A stretch of DNA of 64,000 nucleotides from Teichococcus rhizosphaerae (GTDB lineage Bacteria; Pseudomonadota; Alphaproteobacteria; Acetobacterales; Acetobacteraceae). The DNA is taken from assembly GCF_002631185.1 (NCBI RefSeq), contig NZ_PDNU01000031.1, positions 24,685 to 88,684 on the forward strand, written 5' to 3'. The notes beneath the pieces are model-generated. The model was not told the origin of the DNA. It worked only from the letters and a program-made list of their open reading frames with translations, and ran no database searches. This document shows positions 41,008 through 50,136 of the stretch, one piece after another (within the stretch, counting starts at the first letter, position 1; every line of letters begins with the position of its first letter). Made by a program: the position numbers and the translations under genes.

Positions 41008-42365
41008 GGCGCCTCGTCCCGCAGTCCCTGGCCGCCCGCACGCTCGCGGCGTTGACGGTGGGCTTCGCCGTCCTCTTCGCGGCCATGGTGGGCATCCACG
41101 ACATCCTCCTCCGCCAGGCGGTGGAACGCGGGACCGAGGAGCTGCTGGCCCACCGCCTCGCGACGCTGATGGACGCCGTGGGCTCGGCGCCCGAGGCGGA
41201 CCGCGACCAGGTGGCGCACGCCCTGTCCCGGGTAGACCTGAGCGTGCATTGGCGGCGCGACCCGGCGGCCACGCCCGAACACCCTCTTCGAGGTGAGTGG
41301 GGCACTCTGGAGGCCCGCACCCTGGCCTTGTCCGGGCTCGCCACCGAGGTGCGGGTCCGGCCCGGGCGCCACGACGCGGCCTTGGACCGGATCGTCGACA
41401 TCGCTGCCATGGCGCGCCTCCAGGACGGCTCCTGGCTCGATGTGGAGATCGCCTCCCTCAACGTCCTGTCCGCCGACCGGAGTGCGCTGCACCTCTACGC
41501 GGCCGCCATCGGCCTCGCGCTGCTGCTGGCCGTGGGCGTCGCCGCCCGCTCGGTCTCGGCGCCGGTCGCCGTCCTGGCGAGGACCGTCTCCGGCATGGAC
41601 GTCGAGCGCGCGGCGCCGCTCCCGGCGGCCTCCGGCCCCCGCGAGGTGAGGCAGCTGGCCGAGGCGCTGAACGAGATGGCCGCCAGGACGCGCGACGCGT
41701 TCCGGCAGCGGACGCTGGCTCTGGGCGCGCTGTCGCACGACCTGATGTCGCCGATCGCCCGCCTGCGCCTGCGCGCCGAGGAGATGCCCGACGAGGTCCG
41801 GGAGCCGGTCCGGCGCGACCTCGCGGAGATGGAGACCATGGTCTCCGACGTGCTCGCCTACCTGCGCGGGGGGCATGCGGGCGAGGCCGTCCAGCCGCTG
41901 GCGTTCACCGCGCTCCTCCGCACCGTTGTGGACGAGTTCGCCGAGGCGGGCATCCTTGTCCGGGAGGGGCGCATGGACGAGGAGGCCGTCGCGCCGGGAC
42001 GCCGCGTCGCCGTCAAGCGGGCGGTGACGAACCTGGTGGCCAACGCCGCGCGGCACGGGCGCGACCCCTGGGTGGAGGTCGAAGCCCTGGCTGACGAGGT
42101 GCTGGTGCGGGTCGGCGACAACGGCCCCGGCATTCCGCCGGAGGACCTGCCGCGGGTCACCGAGCCGTTCTTCCGTGGTGACCGGACGCGCACGGCTGGC
42201 GGCGGGAGCGGCCTCGGCCTCTCGACCGCGCGCGCCATCGTCGAAGCCCACGGCGGCAGGCTGGCCATCGAGAGCGCCATGGGGCGAGGCACGGTGGTGA
42301 CGGTGCGGCTTCCTCGCCGGGCTGCCGCTGCGGCCGTCGGCACGGGCTGCAATAAAACGTTGTAA
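41004..42365 (+). CDS. Sensor histidine kinase (system 3)
   Basis: 453 residues from GTG 41004 (ATG 40995 is an in-frame alternative inside the regulator). Two membrane segments, periplasmic sensor of about 130 residues, HAMP, H-box GALSHDLMSPIARLRLR with H245, then VTNLVANAARHG, GDNGPGI and GSGLGLSTARAIV. As in kinase 1, the usual RT after HDL is replaced (MS). Paralog of kinase 1 by order and motif. The end adds an Ala-rich tail with one Cys. Confidence 0.9.
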   Translation: MRRLVPQSLAARTLAALTVGFAVLFAAMVGIHDILLRQAVERGTEELLAHRLATLMDAVGSAPEADRDQVAHALSRVDLSVHWRRDPAATPEHPLRGEWGTLEARTLALSGLATEVRVRPGRHDAALDRIVDIAAMARLQDGSWLDVEIASLNVLSADRSALHLYAAAIGLALLLAVGVAARSVSAPVAVLARTVSGMDVERAAPLPAASGPREVRQLAEALNEMAARTRDAFRQRTLALGALSHDLMSPIARLRLRAEEMPDEVREPVRRDLAEMETMVSDVLAYLRGGHAGEAVQPLAFTALLRTVVDEFAEAGILVREGRMDEEAVAPGRRVAVKRAVTNLVANAARHGRDPWVEVEALADEVLVRVGDNGPGIPPEDLPRVTEPFFRGDRTRTAGGGSGLGLSTARAIVEAHGGRLAIESAMGRGTVVTVRLPRRAAAAAVGTGCNKTL

Positions 42366-42489
42366 TCGGCTGCCGGGCCGGGCGCCCGCGGCGAGCGTTG
42401 AGGCAGGCGTCGGGAACGATGTTCAACGGCCGCGTCCCGTGCGGCGCGGTCCCGGGGCGTCGCTCCCGACCAGGAAAGGACCGAAGCCG

Positions 42490-42876
42490 ATGACAATCGA
42501 CCGCCGCGCGGCCCATGTGGCCGCCCTGGCCATCCTTGCCGCCCCGCTGCTGTGGGCCGCACCCTCCCAGGCGCAGGGCGCCAGCCACTCGACGACGGCC
42601 CAGGGTACGACAGCCCAGGGCGCCACGGCCGGGTACCACGCGGCCATGGAGAAGATGAACCGGGAGATGGCGGCCGAGGCGCCCTCCGGCAACGCGGACC
42701 GGGACTTCGCGAGCATGATGGCCAAGCATCACCAGGCCGCCATCGACATGGCCCGCGTGGAACTCGAGCATGGCCGCGACCCAGAAATGCGGAAGATGGC
42801 GGAGGAGGTCATCCAGAAGCAGCAGCAGGAGATCGGCCACCTGCGGACCTGGCTGTCCCGGCAGCCCGCGAGGTGA
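42490..42876 (+). CDS. Exported DUF305 protein
   Basis: 128 residues; AGGAAAGGA lies upstream of ATG 42490. Signal peptide (AALAILAAPLLWAAPSQA). A Gln/Thr/Ala linker leads to the DUF305 four-helix core with DFASMMAKHHQAAIDMARVE, the HH pair being the family hallmark, and a C-terminal helix KQQQEIGHLRTWL. DUF305 proteins occur with copper genes and probably bind metal in the periplasm; biochemical role unknown. Confidence 0.88.
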   Translation: MTIDRRAAHVAALAILAAPLLWAAPSQAQGASHSTTAQGTTAQGATAGYHAAMEKMNREMAAEAPSGNADRDFASMMAKHHQAAIDMARVELEHGRDPEMRKMAEEVIQKQQQEIGHLRTWLSRQPAR

Positions 42877-43029
42877 GGTCCAGCCGGGCCGCGCTCCCGG
42901 CGTGAGCCGCGGCCAGCCGCAACAAAATGGTGGGAAAACGTGGCTGCGGCGCGTCCACTGCGTGCTTATTGGTGCGGTCGGACGTTCGCCGGGGCGGCAG
43001 GCCGCGGCGAGCGCTGACAGGAGATTCGC

Positions 43030-43407
43030 ATGCTTTCTCGCTTCACTTTCCTCCGCCACGGCATCCTTGCCGCCGCCCTTAGCATCCTGGTTCCCGGCGC
43101 CGCCTCCGCGCACGCGATGCTGCACTCGTCCGACCCGGCCGACGGCGCGACGCTGAACGCGTCCCCGCGCGCGCTCAACCTGGCCTTCACCGAGGACTGC
43201 CGCGTGACGTCGCTGCGCCTGGTCGACGAGGGCGGCCGGGAGCACCAGGTGCGCCGCGAGGGTGGCCGGGCCGCGTCCAGCCAAGTGACCGCCACGCTGG
43301 CGGCCCCCCTGCGACCTGGCGCCTACCGGCTCGAGTGGCGCGCGATGGGCGACGACGGGCACGTCATGAGCGGGGCGGTGCGCTTCGCGGTGAACGCGGC
43401 CCGGTGA
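43030..43407 (+). CDS. copC: CopC periplasmic copper-binding protein
   Basis: 125 residues with signal peptide ending ASA before HAMLHSSDPADGATL; the new N-terminal His is the expected Cu(II) ligand. The CopC beta-sandwich follows (LNLAFTED, RPGAYRLEWRAMGDDGHVMSGAVRF) with a second conserved His in GDDGH. Its stop overlaps the copD start by 4 bases, the usual copCD pairing. Confidence 0.93.
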   Translation: MLSRFTFLRHGILAAALSILVPGAASAHAMLHSSDPADGATLNASPRALNLAFTEDCRVTSLRLVDEGGREHQVRREGGRAASSQVTATLAAPLRPGAYRLEWRAMGDDGHVMSGAVRFAVNAAR

Positions 43408-44294
43408 TTCTCGAGCTGCTGGGGGCGGAGCCGGACCCGCTGCGCGCCCTCTCCGTGGCGCTGCGTCTCGCCCACTACGCCTCGTGCCTCGGCGCGGCGG
43501 GCCTCGCCATCTTCGCCATGGGCTTCGGGCGCCTGCAGGAGGCTGGTGACGTCGCCGCGTGCCGCCGCCTGACCCTGGTCATGGTGGCGGCGGGGCTGGG
43601 GTCCAGCCTCGCCTGGCTGGCGGCCCAGGTCGCCCTGGCCTCGGACGGCGACCCGTTCGATGCCGAGGTGTGGGACATGATGCTGGCCTCGCGTCCCGGC
43701 ATCTCCGTGCTGGTCGCCTGGGCGGGCCTGCTGGCCGTGGCGCTGGCGACCGGGATCGGGCGCGCGGCTCTGGTGCTCGGCGCCGCTGGCGTGCTGGCGG
43801 TCGCCGCGAGCTTCACGCAGGTCGGCCACACGACCCAGCACCAGCCACGGTGGCTGTTGGCGACGGCGCTGGTGGTGCACCTGCTCGCCGCGGCCTTCTG
43901 GGCTGGTAGCCTGTGGCCCCTCGCGATCGCCTCCAGGCGGGCGGGTCCGCGGGCCGCCAGCATGGTCGAGGGGTGGGCGCGGGCCGCCTCCTGGGTTGTC
44001 GCTGGCCTCGTGGTGGCCGGTGCGACGCTTGCGTGGCTGCTGGTCGGGCAGCTGGACCTGCTGGTGACCACCGCCTACGGCTGGGCCCTTCTCGCCAAGG
44101 TCGCGCTGGTCGGCGCCCTGCTGGGCTTCGCCGCCTGGCACCGCTTCCGGCTGACACCGGCCCTGGCGGCTGGCGCCCCGGGTTCCGGCGCGCGGCTGGC
44201 GGCTTCCATCGCCTGGGAGATCGTCGTGATGGTGCTGGTCTTCTGGGCCGTCGCCGAGATGACGTCGACCAGCCCGCGTCCCGAGGGAGTATAG
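43404..44294 (+). CDS. copD: CopD inner-membrane copper protein
   Basis: 296-residue, about eight-helix membrane protein, GTG start at 43404. Family features: HYASCLGAAGLAIFAMGF in helix 1, FTQVGHTTQHQPRW with His residues in a periplasmic loop, HLLAAAFWAGSLWPL. It is thought to accept copper from CopC for uptake. Length is normal. Co-transcribed with copC by overlap. Confidence 0.92.
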   Translation: MILELLGAEPDPLRALSVALRLAHYASCLGAAGLAIFAMGFGRLQEAGDVAACRRLTLVMVAAGLGSSLAWLAAQVALASDGDPFDAEVWDMMLASRPGISVLVAWAGLLAVALATGIGRAALVLGAAGVLAVAASFTQVGHTTQHQPRWLLATALVVHLLAAAFWAGSLWPLAIASRRAGPRAASMVEGWARAASWVVAGLVVAGATLAWLLVGQLDLLVTTAYGWALLAKVALVGALLGFAAWHRFRLTPALAAGAPGSGARLAASIAWEIVVMVLVFWAVAEMTSTSPRPEGV

Positions 44295-44472
44295 TCGGCA
44301 GAGTGCCAACGTGGAGCGCTGGCCATGTCGGCGCGGCGCTCCGTGCGTGAACCACCTGTCCGCTGGATCCAGCCGGGCGTCCGACGCGGAAGGCTCCCCG
44401 GTGCCTTGTCCCAGATCAAGGCGCGGGCGCGGACCGGAGGGCGATGATCCGGATGTGGGAAGGAGATCCAAG

Positions 44473-44745
44473 ATGCATGACCATGCTGAATCCTCTTGGT
44501 GGCGCAGCCGGACCGGCATCGCCGTCATCGGCTTCGTCCTGGTGGCCGCGTTCTACGTCCTCCGGGAGCACTACGCGCACGTCTTCGGCGTGCTGCCGTA
44601 CCTCCTCATCCTGGCCTGCCCCCTGATGCACCTGTTCATGCATCATGGCCACGGCGGGCACGCCGGTCACGGGGAGGCGCGCGACGACGCCCGGCCGGGA
44701 GCGGAGCGCGGCGGGAGTTCCTCGTTCGGCCCTGGCCGCGGCTGA
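44473..44745 (+). CDS. DUF2933 small membrane protein
   Basis: 90 residues; AAGGAGAT upstream of ATG 44473. Starts MHDHAESSWWRSRTG, then two hydrophobic segments and a His-rich cytoplasmic or periplasmic patch (HLFMHHGHGGHAGHGE). This layout is that of DUF2933 proteins, frequent in copper and silver resistance loci. The His patch likely binds metal. Role otherwise unknown. Confidence 0.82.
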   Translation: MHDHAESSWWRSRTGIAVIGFVLVAAFYVLREHYAHVFGVLPYLLILACPLMHLFMHHGHGGHAGHGEARDDARPGAERGGSSSFGPGRG

Positions 44746-44942
44746 CGGCGGCCGTACAGGATCCTTGGCAGCCGCAGGCGTCGCGCGGGTCAAAGCAGCC
44801 CGGCGGTGGCTCCGGCGGCCACTCTGACGTCCTGGAGGCGCAGACCGGGACGACGTGTCCCGGCTCGCCGCCTTGTGCGGCTGGAAGCGCAACCCGGCCC
44901 GAATTGACGCCTTACTGGGGTACCAGTGGAGCGGACGAACCG

Positions 44943-45359
44943 ATGCGCCTGGCGGCGAGCGCGATCCAAGCTGTAGTTGTTCTGGCGCTCACCCTGGGCG
45001 TGTCCCTGCTTGCCGTGCCCGCTTCGGCCCATCGCGGTGTCCCCATGGCATCCGCCATCCCGGCCGCCATGCAGGCTTCCGTCCATGCGGGCCGTCCGGC
45101 ACCCGCGTCCCAGGCCATGCGCTCCTCCGGCCCCGCCATGAAGGGCCGAGGGGCCGGGAAGAAGTGCTGTCCGAACTGCGGCGACAAGGGCATGCGTCCC
45201 GGCTGCTGCACCCCCGGGCATTGCGCGAGCGGCGCCGCGCTGCTGCCGACGACGCGGCCCCTGGCCGCGCTCCTGGTCAGCCGTGGCGGCTTCTTCGCCA
45301 CGCCAACGGCGGCGGTCGTGGGCATCACGCCGGACCTTCCTTCTCCACCACCCCGATAG
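44943..45359 (+). CDS. Small exported Cys-rich protein
   Basis: 138 residues from ATG 44943. Signal peptide (AVVVLALTLGVSLLAVPASA) before HRGVPM. A Lys-Cys cluster KKCCPNCGDKGMRPGCCTPGHC carries six Cys and a His, a strong metal-binding signature; the C-terminal half is hydrophobic. It may belong with CopL/DUF2946-type small copper-locus proteins, but that is uncertain. Confidence 0.65.
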   Translation: MRLAASAIQAVVVLALTLGVSLLAVPASAHRGVPMASAIPAAMQASVHAGRPAPASQAMRSSGPAMKGRGAGKKCCPNCGDKGMRPGCCTPGHCASGAALLPTTRPLAALLVSRGGFFATPTAAVVGITPDLPSPPPR

Positions 45360-45525
45360 GGCGCACCAGGCCACCCGCGGAGCCCATGGCCCGCGGGAGG
45401 CGGAGCATGGCCTGACCGCTGCCGAGAGGACGCGGGACCAAGCCAGCGCTCCACCTGGACCGGCCGTCGGCCCGGCGCACGGGCTGGCGAGCCTTCCCTC
45501 ACGGACGCCCCAACGGAGAAGAGAA

Positions 45526-45858
45526 ATGCACCAGATGACCCCCGCCATGCAGGCCTGCATCGAGGAATGCCTGCGTTGCCACTCCACCTGCCTCGGCATG
45601 GCCATGAACCACTGCCTGGAAGTGGGCGGCAAGCACGTGGAGCCGCAGCACTTCAGGCTGATGATGGCCTGCGCCACCATCTGCCAGACCTCCGCCGACA
45701 TGATGCTGATCGGCACGCACCACCATAAGCATACTTGCGCCGAATGCGCCGAGATCTGCGAGGAGTGCGCCAAGAGCTGCGAGGCCGTGGGTGGCATGGA
45801 GGACTGCGTCGCGCAGTGCCGCAAGTGTGCCGCGTCCTGCCGCGAGATGAGCGCCTGA
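45526..45858 (+). CDS. csp: Four-helix copper storage protein (Csp/DUF326)
   Basis: 110 residues with 16 Cys, mostly in CxxxC and CxxC arrays lining helices (ACIEECLRCHSTC; ECAEICEECAKSC; EDCVAQCRKCAASC). This is the pattern of Csp proteins, which hold many Cu(I) ions inside a four-helix bundle. No signal peptide is present, so it resembles the cytosolic Csp3 type. An HHHKH motif between helices 2 and 3 is typical. ATG 45526 follows GGAGAAGAGA. It probably buffers cytosolic copper not yet exported. Confidence 0.9.
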   Translation: MHQMTPAMQACIEECLRCHSTCLGMAMNHCLEVGGKHVEPQHFRLMMACATICQTSADMMLIGTHHHKHTCAECAEICEECAKSCEAVGGMEDCVAQCRKCAASCREMSA

Positions 45859-45958
45859 CGCCGAGACAGGGACCGGGCATCGGGCCTGGTCCTTGTCGCC
45901 TCAACCGGGAAGCGAACGCTTCCTGAGCAGATCAGAACCGTTTCGATGGAGCTTCGGC

Positions 45959-47458
45959 ATGAGCCGGGAACAGCACCACAACAATCTTTTCGCAAACCTG
46001 ACGGACCGGGTGGCCGACACTCTGCACGGTGCGCTGGATGGGCTTCACTTTGACTTCACGGCCGGTGGCCACGTTCATAACGTCACCTTCGGCGGTGAGA
46101 ACCCCGACACCTTGGGGGGCACTGACGGCGCCGAGTTCACCTGGGGCCTGGGCGGCGACGACCGCATCGGCGGGGGCGGCATGGACGACGTCCTCCATGG
46201 CGGTGCGGGCGCCGACCTCGTCTCCGGCAACATGGGCGATGACGAGGTCGAGGGTGGCGACGGCAATGACACCCTGTACGGCGGCGCGGGCGCCGACACG
46301 GTGCGGGGTGGCGCCGGGAATGACTACCTCGACGAGGGCGAGGGCCACAGCACCGTGGACGGCGGCATGGGCGACGACACCCTGGTCGGCGGCGGCGGCC
46401 CGGATGCCTTCATGATCGGCCGGACGAGCGGCCACGACGTCATCAAGGACTTCACCGCCGGTCCCGGCATGTTCGACCACCTGGCGGTCATGGACGGCCT
46501 CCAGTGGACGGATTTGGCCTTTGCCGACACCGCGGACGGGGTACAGGTCAGTTGGGATGGCGGATCCGTCCTGCTGGAAGGCGTGTCCAAGGCGGATCTG
46601 GCGCAGGACGACTTCATGTTCGGCGACGCGGCCGAACTGCCGCCTGGCTTGCGGGAACCCGTGGGCCCATCCGACGAGGCGCCGACGCCCAGCGTCGCCG
46701 GGCCCAACATCGTTGGTGAGCCGCAAGCGGGCGCGGTGTTCGATGCCCTGGCCGACCACCTGTTCGACGGCCGCACCCTGAGCTTCGACATCGAGGGGAA
46801 CGCCATCCTCCGCGGCACCGACGGTGACGACGCCCTGGCCGGGTCGTCGGAATCGGACACGGTCTTCGGGCTGGCCGGGGACGACACCATCTCGGGCCTG
46901 GCCGGGGACGACCATCTCCAGGGTGGCGACGGCAATGACACCATGGCGGGCGGCGACGGCATGGACCGCCTGATGGGCGAGGCGGGCGACGACCGGCTCT
47001 CAGGCGGGGCGGAGTCCGACGAGCTCATGGGCGGCGACGGGGACGACTACCTCGACGAGGGCGCCGCGCACGGCATGCTGAACGGCGGCATGGGCGACGA
47101 CACCCTGGTCGGCGGCACCGGCGCTGACGCCTTCATGGTGTCGATGGACAGCGGCCACGACGTGGTCCTGGACTTCGAGGCGACCGGCGATGCCCAGGGC
47201 GCCTTCGACCACATCGCCTTCATGGAGGGTATCCAGCCCGCGGATGTCGTGGTCCGGGACACCGCCGAGGGCGCCCTGGTCGGCTGGGGCATGGAGGCGG
47301 ACGGCACCTTCGCGGGGTCCATTCTCCTCGAGGGCGTCGGCAAGGACGACCTGCGGCAGAGCGACTTCATGTTCGCCGAGGTGCCAGGTTTCGTGGAGGG
47401 CATCGGCGACTTCGGCTCCTGGTACGTCTTCCCGGAGAGCGATGGCCCGATCGCCTGA
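45959..47458 (+). CDS. RTX-type calcium-binding protein, two tandem modules
   Basis: 499 acidic residues made of two similar modules (about 45-225 and 290-485). Each has several GGxGxDxLx nonapeptides (GGDGNDTLYGGAGADTV), then a conserved beta region with GHDV-x3-DF, FDHIAFMEG and ILLEGVGKDDLRQSDFMF. The nonapeptides bind Ca2+ and fold after type I secretion; there is no N-terminal signal peptide, and no type I exporter is in the window. No enzymatic domain is visible. ATG 45959 is used; an upstream in-frame start at 45893 adds unlikely sequence. Its presence in a copper island is unusual. Confidence 0.82.
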   Translation: MSREQHHNNLFANLTDRVADTLHGALDGLHFDFTAGGHVHNVTFGGENPDTLGGTDGAEFTWGLGGDDRIGGGGMDDVLHGGAGADLVSGNMGDDEVEGGDGNDTLYGGAGADTVRGGAGNDYLDEGEGHSTVDGGMGDDTLVGGGGPDAFMIGRTSGHDVIKDFTAGPGMFDHLAVMDGLQWTDLAFADTADGVQVSWDGGSVLLEGVSKADLAQDDFMFGDAAELPPGLREPVGPSDEAPTPSVAGPNIVGEPQAGAVFDALADHLFDGRTLSFDIEGNAILRGTDGDDALAGSSESDTVFGLAGDDTISGLAGDDHLQGGDGNDTMAGGDGMDRLMGEAGDDRLSGGAESDELMGGDGDDYLDEGAAHGMLNGGMGDDTLVGGTGADAFMVSMDSGHDVVLDFEATGDAQGAFDHIAFMEGIQPADVVVRDTAEGALVGWGMEADGTFAGSILLEGVGKDDLRQSDFMFAEVPGFVEGIGDFGSWYVFPESDGPIA

Positions 47459-47593
47459 GCCTGACGAACGTCCAATCGGGCGGGTTCCCCACGTGGCCGA
47501 TGCCTGCGGGCGTCGGCCGCCCCTCAACCGATTCCTGATTTCGAGGCTTGCAGGGACTGAAGATGCCCGGCCCTCGCAGAGAGGCACTCCGCC

Positions 47594-48079
47594 ATGAGCT
47601 ACGCGCGTTTCGGCCTGATGATCCTGGTGTCGACCGTGGTCATGTTCGGCCTGATGTACCTGAACACCTACGCCCTGGAGCACGTCTTCTACAGCCAGAC
47701 CCGGACCTGGATGGCCCTCGTCATGGGGGCGGCCATGGCGGTCATCATGCTGCTGTTCATGCTGGGCATGTACCGCAACCGGACCGCCAACATGGCCATC
47801 TTCGGCGCCAGCGTCCTGGTGTTCGCGGGGGCACTGTGGCTGGTCAGGAGCCAGCAGACCGTGGGTGACGTGGCCTACATGAAGGCGATGATCCCGCACC
47901 ACTCCATCGCCATCATGACGAGCGAGCGCGCCCGCATCCGCGACCCGCGCGTCCGGCAGCTGGCCGACGGCATCATCGAGGCGCAGGTGCGCGAGATCGG
48001 CGAGATGAAGCGGCTGATCGCCGAACTCGAGGCGGCCCCTCCGGCCTCGTCGGCGCCGGTGCTCCAGCCAGCGCGGTAG
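47594..48079 (+). CDS. Membrane-anchored DUF305 protein
   Basis: 161 residues. Three hydrophobic segments (about 5-25, 40-60, 70-88) precede a DUF305-like domain with MKAMIPHHSIAIMTSERA and VREIGEMKRLIAEL. Homologous in its C-terminal half to the exported protein at 42490 but with its own membrane anchor. The HH and Met residues suggest metal binding on the periplasmic face. Last gene of the copper block. Confidence 0.87.
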   Translation: MSYARFGLMILVSTVVMFGLMYLNTYALEHVFYSQTRTWMALVMGAAMAVIMLLFMLGMYRNRTANMAIFGASVLVFAGALWLVRSQQTVGDVAYMKAMIPHHSIAIMTSERARIRDPRVRQLADGIIEAQVREIGEMKRLIAELEAAPPASSAPVLQPAR

Positions 48080-48154
48080 CCTGCCTGACCAACGAGGCCG
48101 GTGAGGGGTCGAGACAGCCTGGCAGCCTCATCATGGCCGCTGGAGCGGGGCGGC

Positions 48155-49390
48155 TCACGCCCGCGTCCCGCTTGGCTCCGGGTTGGCGATGGCGGACGCC
48201 CGGGAGCGTCCCGGAGTGGCCTGACCGTTGAAGAGGGTGGTTAGGATCGGGTGGCGGGCCACGAAGCGGTGAAAGCCGTAGGAAGCGGCCACCGAGACGA
48301 CGGTGATCAGCATGAACTCGACTTCGGCAGGCCATCCCACGGCCAGGAAGCCGACGGCAAGCCAGAGGACAATGGGGACGTGAACCAGGTACATGGTCAT
48401 AGCCGCTTCGACCATCGCTGCTGAAAGCCGCGTCCGGCGGTCCAACCAGAGCCGGGCGGCGGACAGCAGCAGGTGCGCGAACAGAACGCCCACCGCAGGC
48501 ATCAGGAAGTAGGTGACGGCCCGACTCATGTCGCCCTCGTCGTCCTGGAACACGGCCATGGTGGCGGCCGCGACGAGGGCGGCTGCCCAGATCGGCCAGC
48601 GTGGGCGTATGAAGGCTTCGAACCACGTCTGGCGGGACGCTATCAGGGCCCCAACCAGGAACATCAGGCCGTCGGCAACGAACTGGCCCGCCACGAAGAT
48701 GCCGCCCATCAGGTAGGCAACCTCCAGCTTCGCAGCCACTACGGCACAGGCAACGGCCACCAGGCCCAGCCCCGCCAGGCCGAGCCATGCCAGCCATGGC
48801 TCCCGCTCCAGCCGGTCCTGGGCCCGGCCGACGAGGGCGCCGAGACCGCACCTGCTGCCCAGGAGCCAAAGCCCCGCGAAGAGCACGCAGTAGATGAGCA
48901 GGTAGATGAGGAACCAGAGGTGGACGGTCCAGGCGGCGCCGGGGCTGCTCATTTCAGCCAGCAGAGCCGGAATGGCGTTGCCCACGCCTCCGGCGGCGAC
49001 GCCGCTGGCGAGCACCATCAGCGGGCTGACCAGGACCAGGGACGTCAGCAGAGGGATGCCAATGCGCCGTCCCCGCCCGGCCAGCCAGTGCTCCACGCCG
49101 CGCCTGCGGATCATCAGCGCGGCGAAGAAGCCCGCGATGAGGAAGAACACGGGCATGCGGAAGGTATGGCTGAACTGCAGCGCCCAGGTCACCGGGAGTG
49201 ACTTCTCCGGCGACTCCACGATCCAGACGGCGTGCGCCGCGTAGACGAGGCCAACATGGTACGGGATGCCGATCAGCATCAGGATGGCCCGGAGCTGGTC
49301 CAGGAAGTCCCACCGCTGGGGGCGCGCAGGCTCTGCCTGAGTGGCGACAGTGGCGGTGCGTACGGCACTGGGATGTTGCTTGGGGTCCAC
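48155..49390 (-). CDS. Membrane acyltransferase, acyltransferase-3 / OpgC-like (second copy)
   Basis: 411-residue multi-spanning protein, GTG start at 49390. N-terminal WDFLDQLRAILMLIGIPYHV and FSHTFRMPVFFLIAGFF match the gene at 739-2010 almost residue for residue, and similarity continues through the protein. Both lie on the minus strand, so they form a direct repeat about 46 kb apart bracketing the metal genes. Acyl acceptor unknown. It is a paralog, not an exact copy, so the duplication or acquisition is not recent. Confidence 0.85.
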   Translation of the reverse strand: MDPKQHPSAVRTATVATQAEPARPQRWDFLDQLRAILMLIGIPYHVGLVYAAHAVWIVESPEKSLPVTWALQFSHTFRMPVFFLIAGFFAALMIRRRGVEHWLAGRGRRIGIPLLTSLVLVSPLMVLASGVAAGGVGNAIPALLAEMSSPGAAWTVHLWFLIYLLIYCVLFAGLWLLGSRCGLGALVGRAQDRLEREPWLAWLGLAGLGLVAVACAVVAAKLEVAYLMGGIFVAGQFVADGLMFLVGALIASRQTWFEAFIRPRWPIWAAALVAAATMAVFQDDEGDMSRAVTYFLMPAVGVLFAHLLLSAARLWLDRRTRLSAAMVEAAMTMYLVHVPIVLWLAVGFLAVGWPAEVEFMLITVVSVAASYGFHRFVARHPILTTLFNGQATPGRSRASAIANPEPSGTRA

Positions 49391-49783
49391 GCTGACATGC
49401 TTCCGGCAAGTGACTGTGCCTGACCTCAGACACGTGGCGCAGGTTTAGCGGCTGGTGCCCGACACAGTTTTACAAGTTGTGTCTGCGGCTGGTCTGGCGG
49501 CCAACTCATGGCGGGCGCTAGTGCTCGTATGGGCAGCCCACGCGGCCGCGAGCCTGGATCGGCATGGAAGGCGACGCGCGGCCATTGGCAGTTTCCGGCA
49601 CCACGGCGGCAGCGCCCGGCCTCGAGAACGCTCCGGGCAAAGCAGGCGGCCTCAGCCCACTGCAACCTGTTCCATATCAATGCGTTACCCCTGGCGTCGC
49701 TATTCAGGCGCTCTGGGTGTCCCTGGCTGGGAGGCGCCAGGGAGCCCTTGCAAGCCGCCACCGGAGGACCGATAATCCGCGCC
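49391..49783. other. Intergenic junction between metal island and backbone
   Basis: About 390 bases with no credible gene. A small inverted repeat GACACA/TGTGTC spans 49461-49483. Composition becomes less uniform from here on, and gene content changes from metal resistance to plasmid/phage-like, so this is the likely island boundary. Confidence 0.4.
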
Positions 49784-50089
49784 ATGAGCGAAGCTTTGGT
49801 CATCACGAGGCAAGAAGCGCGGACCACCCAGGAGGGAAAGAAGCAGCCCAAGGCTGCTCTTCGCCGCCAGCCCGCGATCGTGCGCGTGTCCAAGGTGGAG
49901 GACGCCGCACAGGTGGTGAGGCAGCCGCGCAGAACCAAGGTGACCAAGCAGGTTGCGATGGCCACCGCGGATGCTCCTGACTGGCTGTTCGAGGCGGTGT
50001 CCGCGGCGACGATGCATCCTCGCCATGCCGAGCTGGACCGCAAACTGGAAGCCGCGCGCCGGTCTAAGGCAGCCGCGACCTCCTCCTGA
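49784..50089 (+). CDS. Small basic protein, possible antitoxin partner
   Basis: 101 residues, rich in Lys, Arg and Gln in the first 60 (EGKKQPKAALRRQPAIVR), then APDWLFEAVSAATMHPRH and a charged helix. CCGGAGGACC lies 14-20 bases ahead of ATG 49784. Family not recognised. Its stop is 47 bases before the toxin-like gene's GTG, whose frame is open back over this stop, so the two may be coupled; an antitoxin role is only inferred. Confidence 0.5.
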   Translation: MSEALVITRQEARTTQEGKKQPKAALRRQPAIVRVSKVEDAAQVVRQPRRTKVTKQVAMATADAPDWLFEAVSAATMHPRHAELDRKLEAARRSKAAATSS

Positions 50090-50136
50090 CGGCGCCGGGG
50101 GAACCACCCTTTGATCCGCAGGAGATCCTGGGTGGT

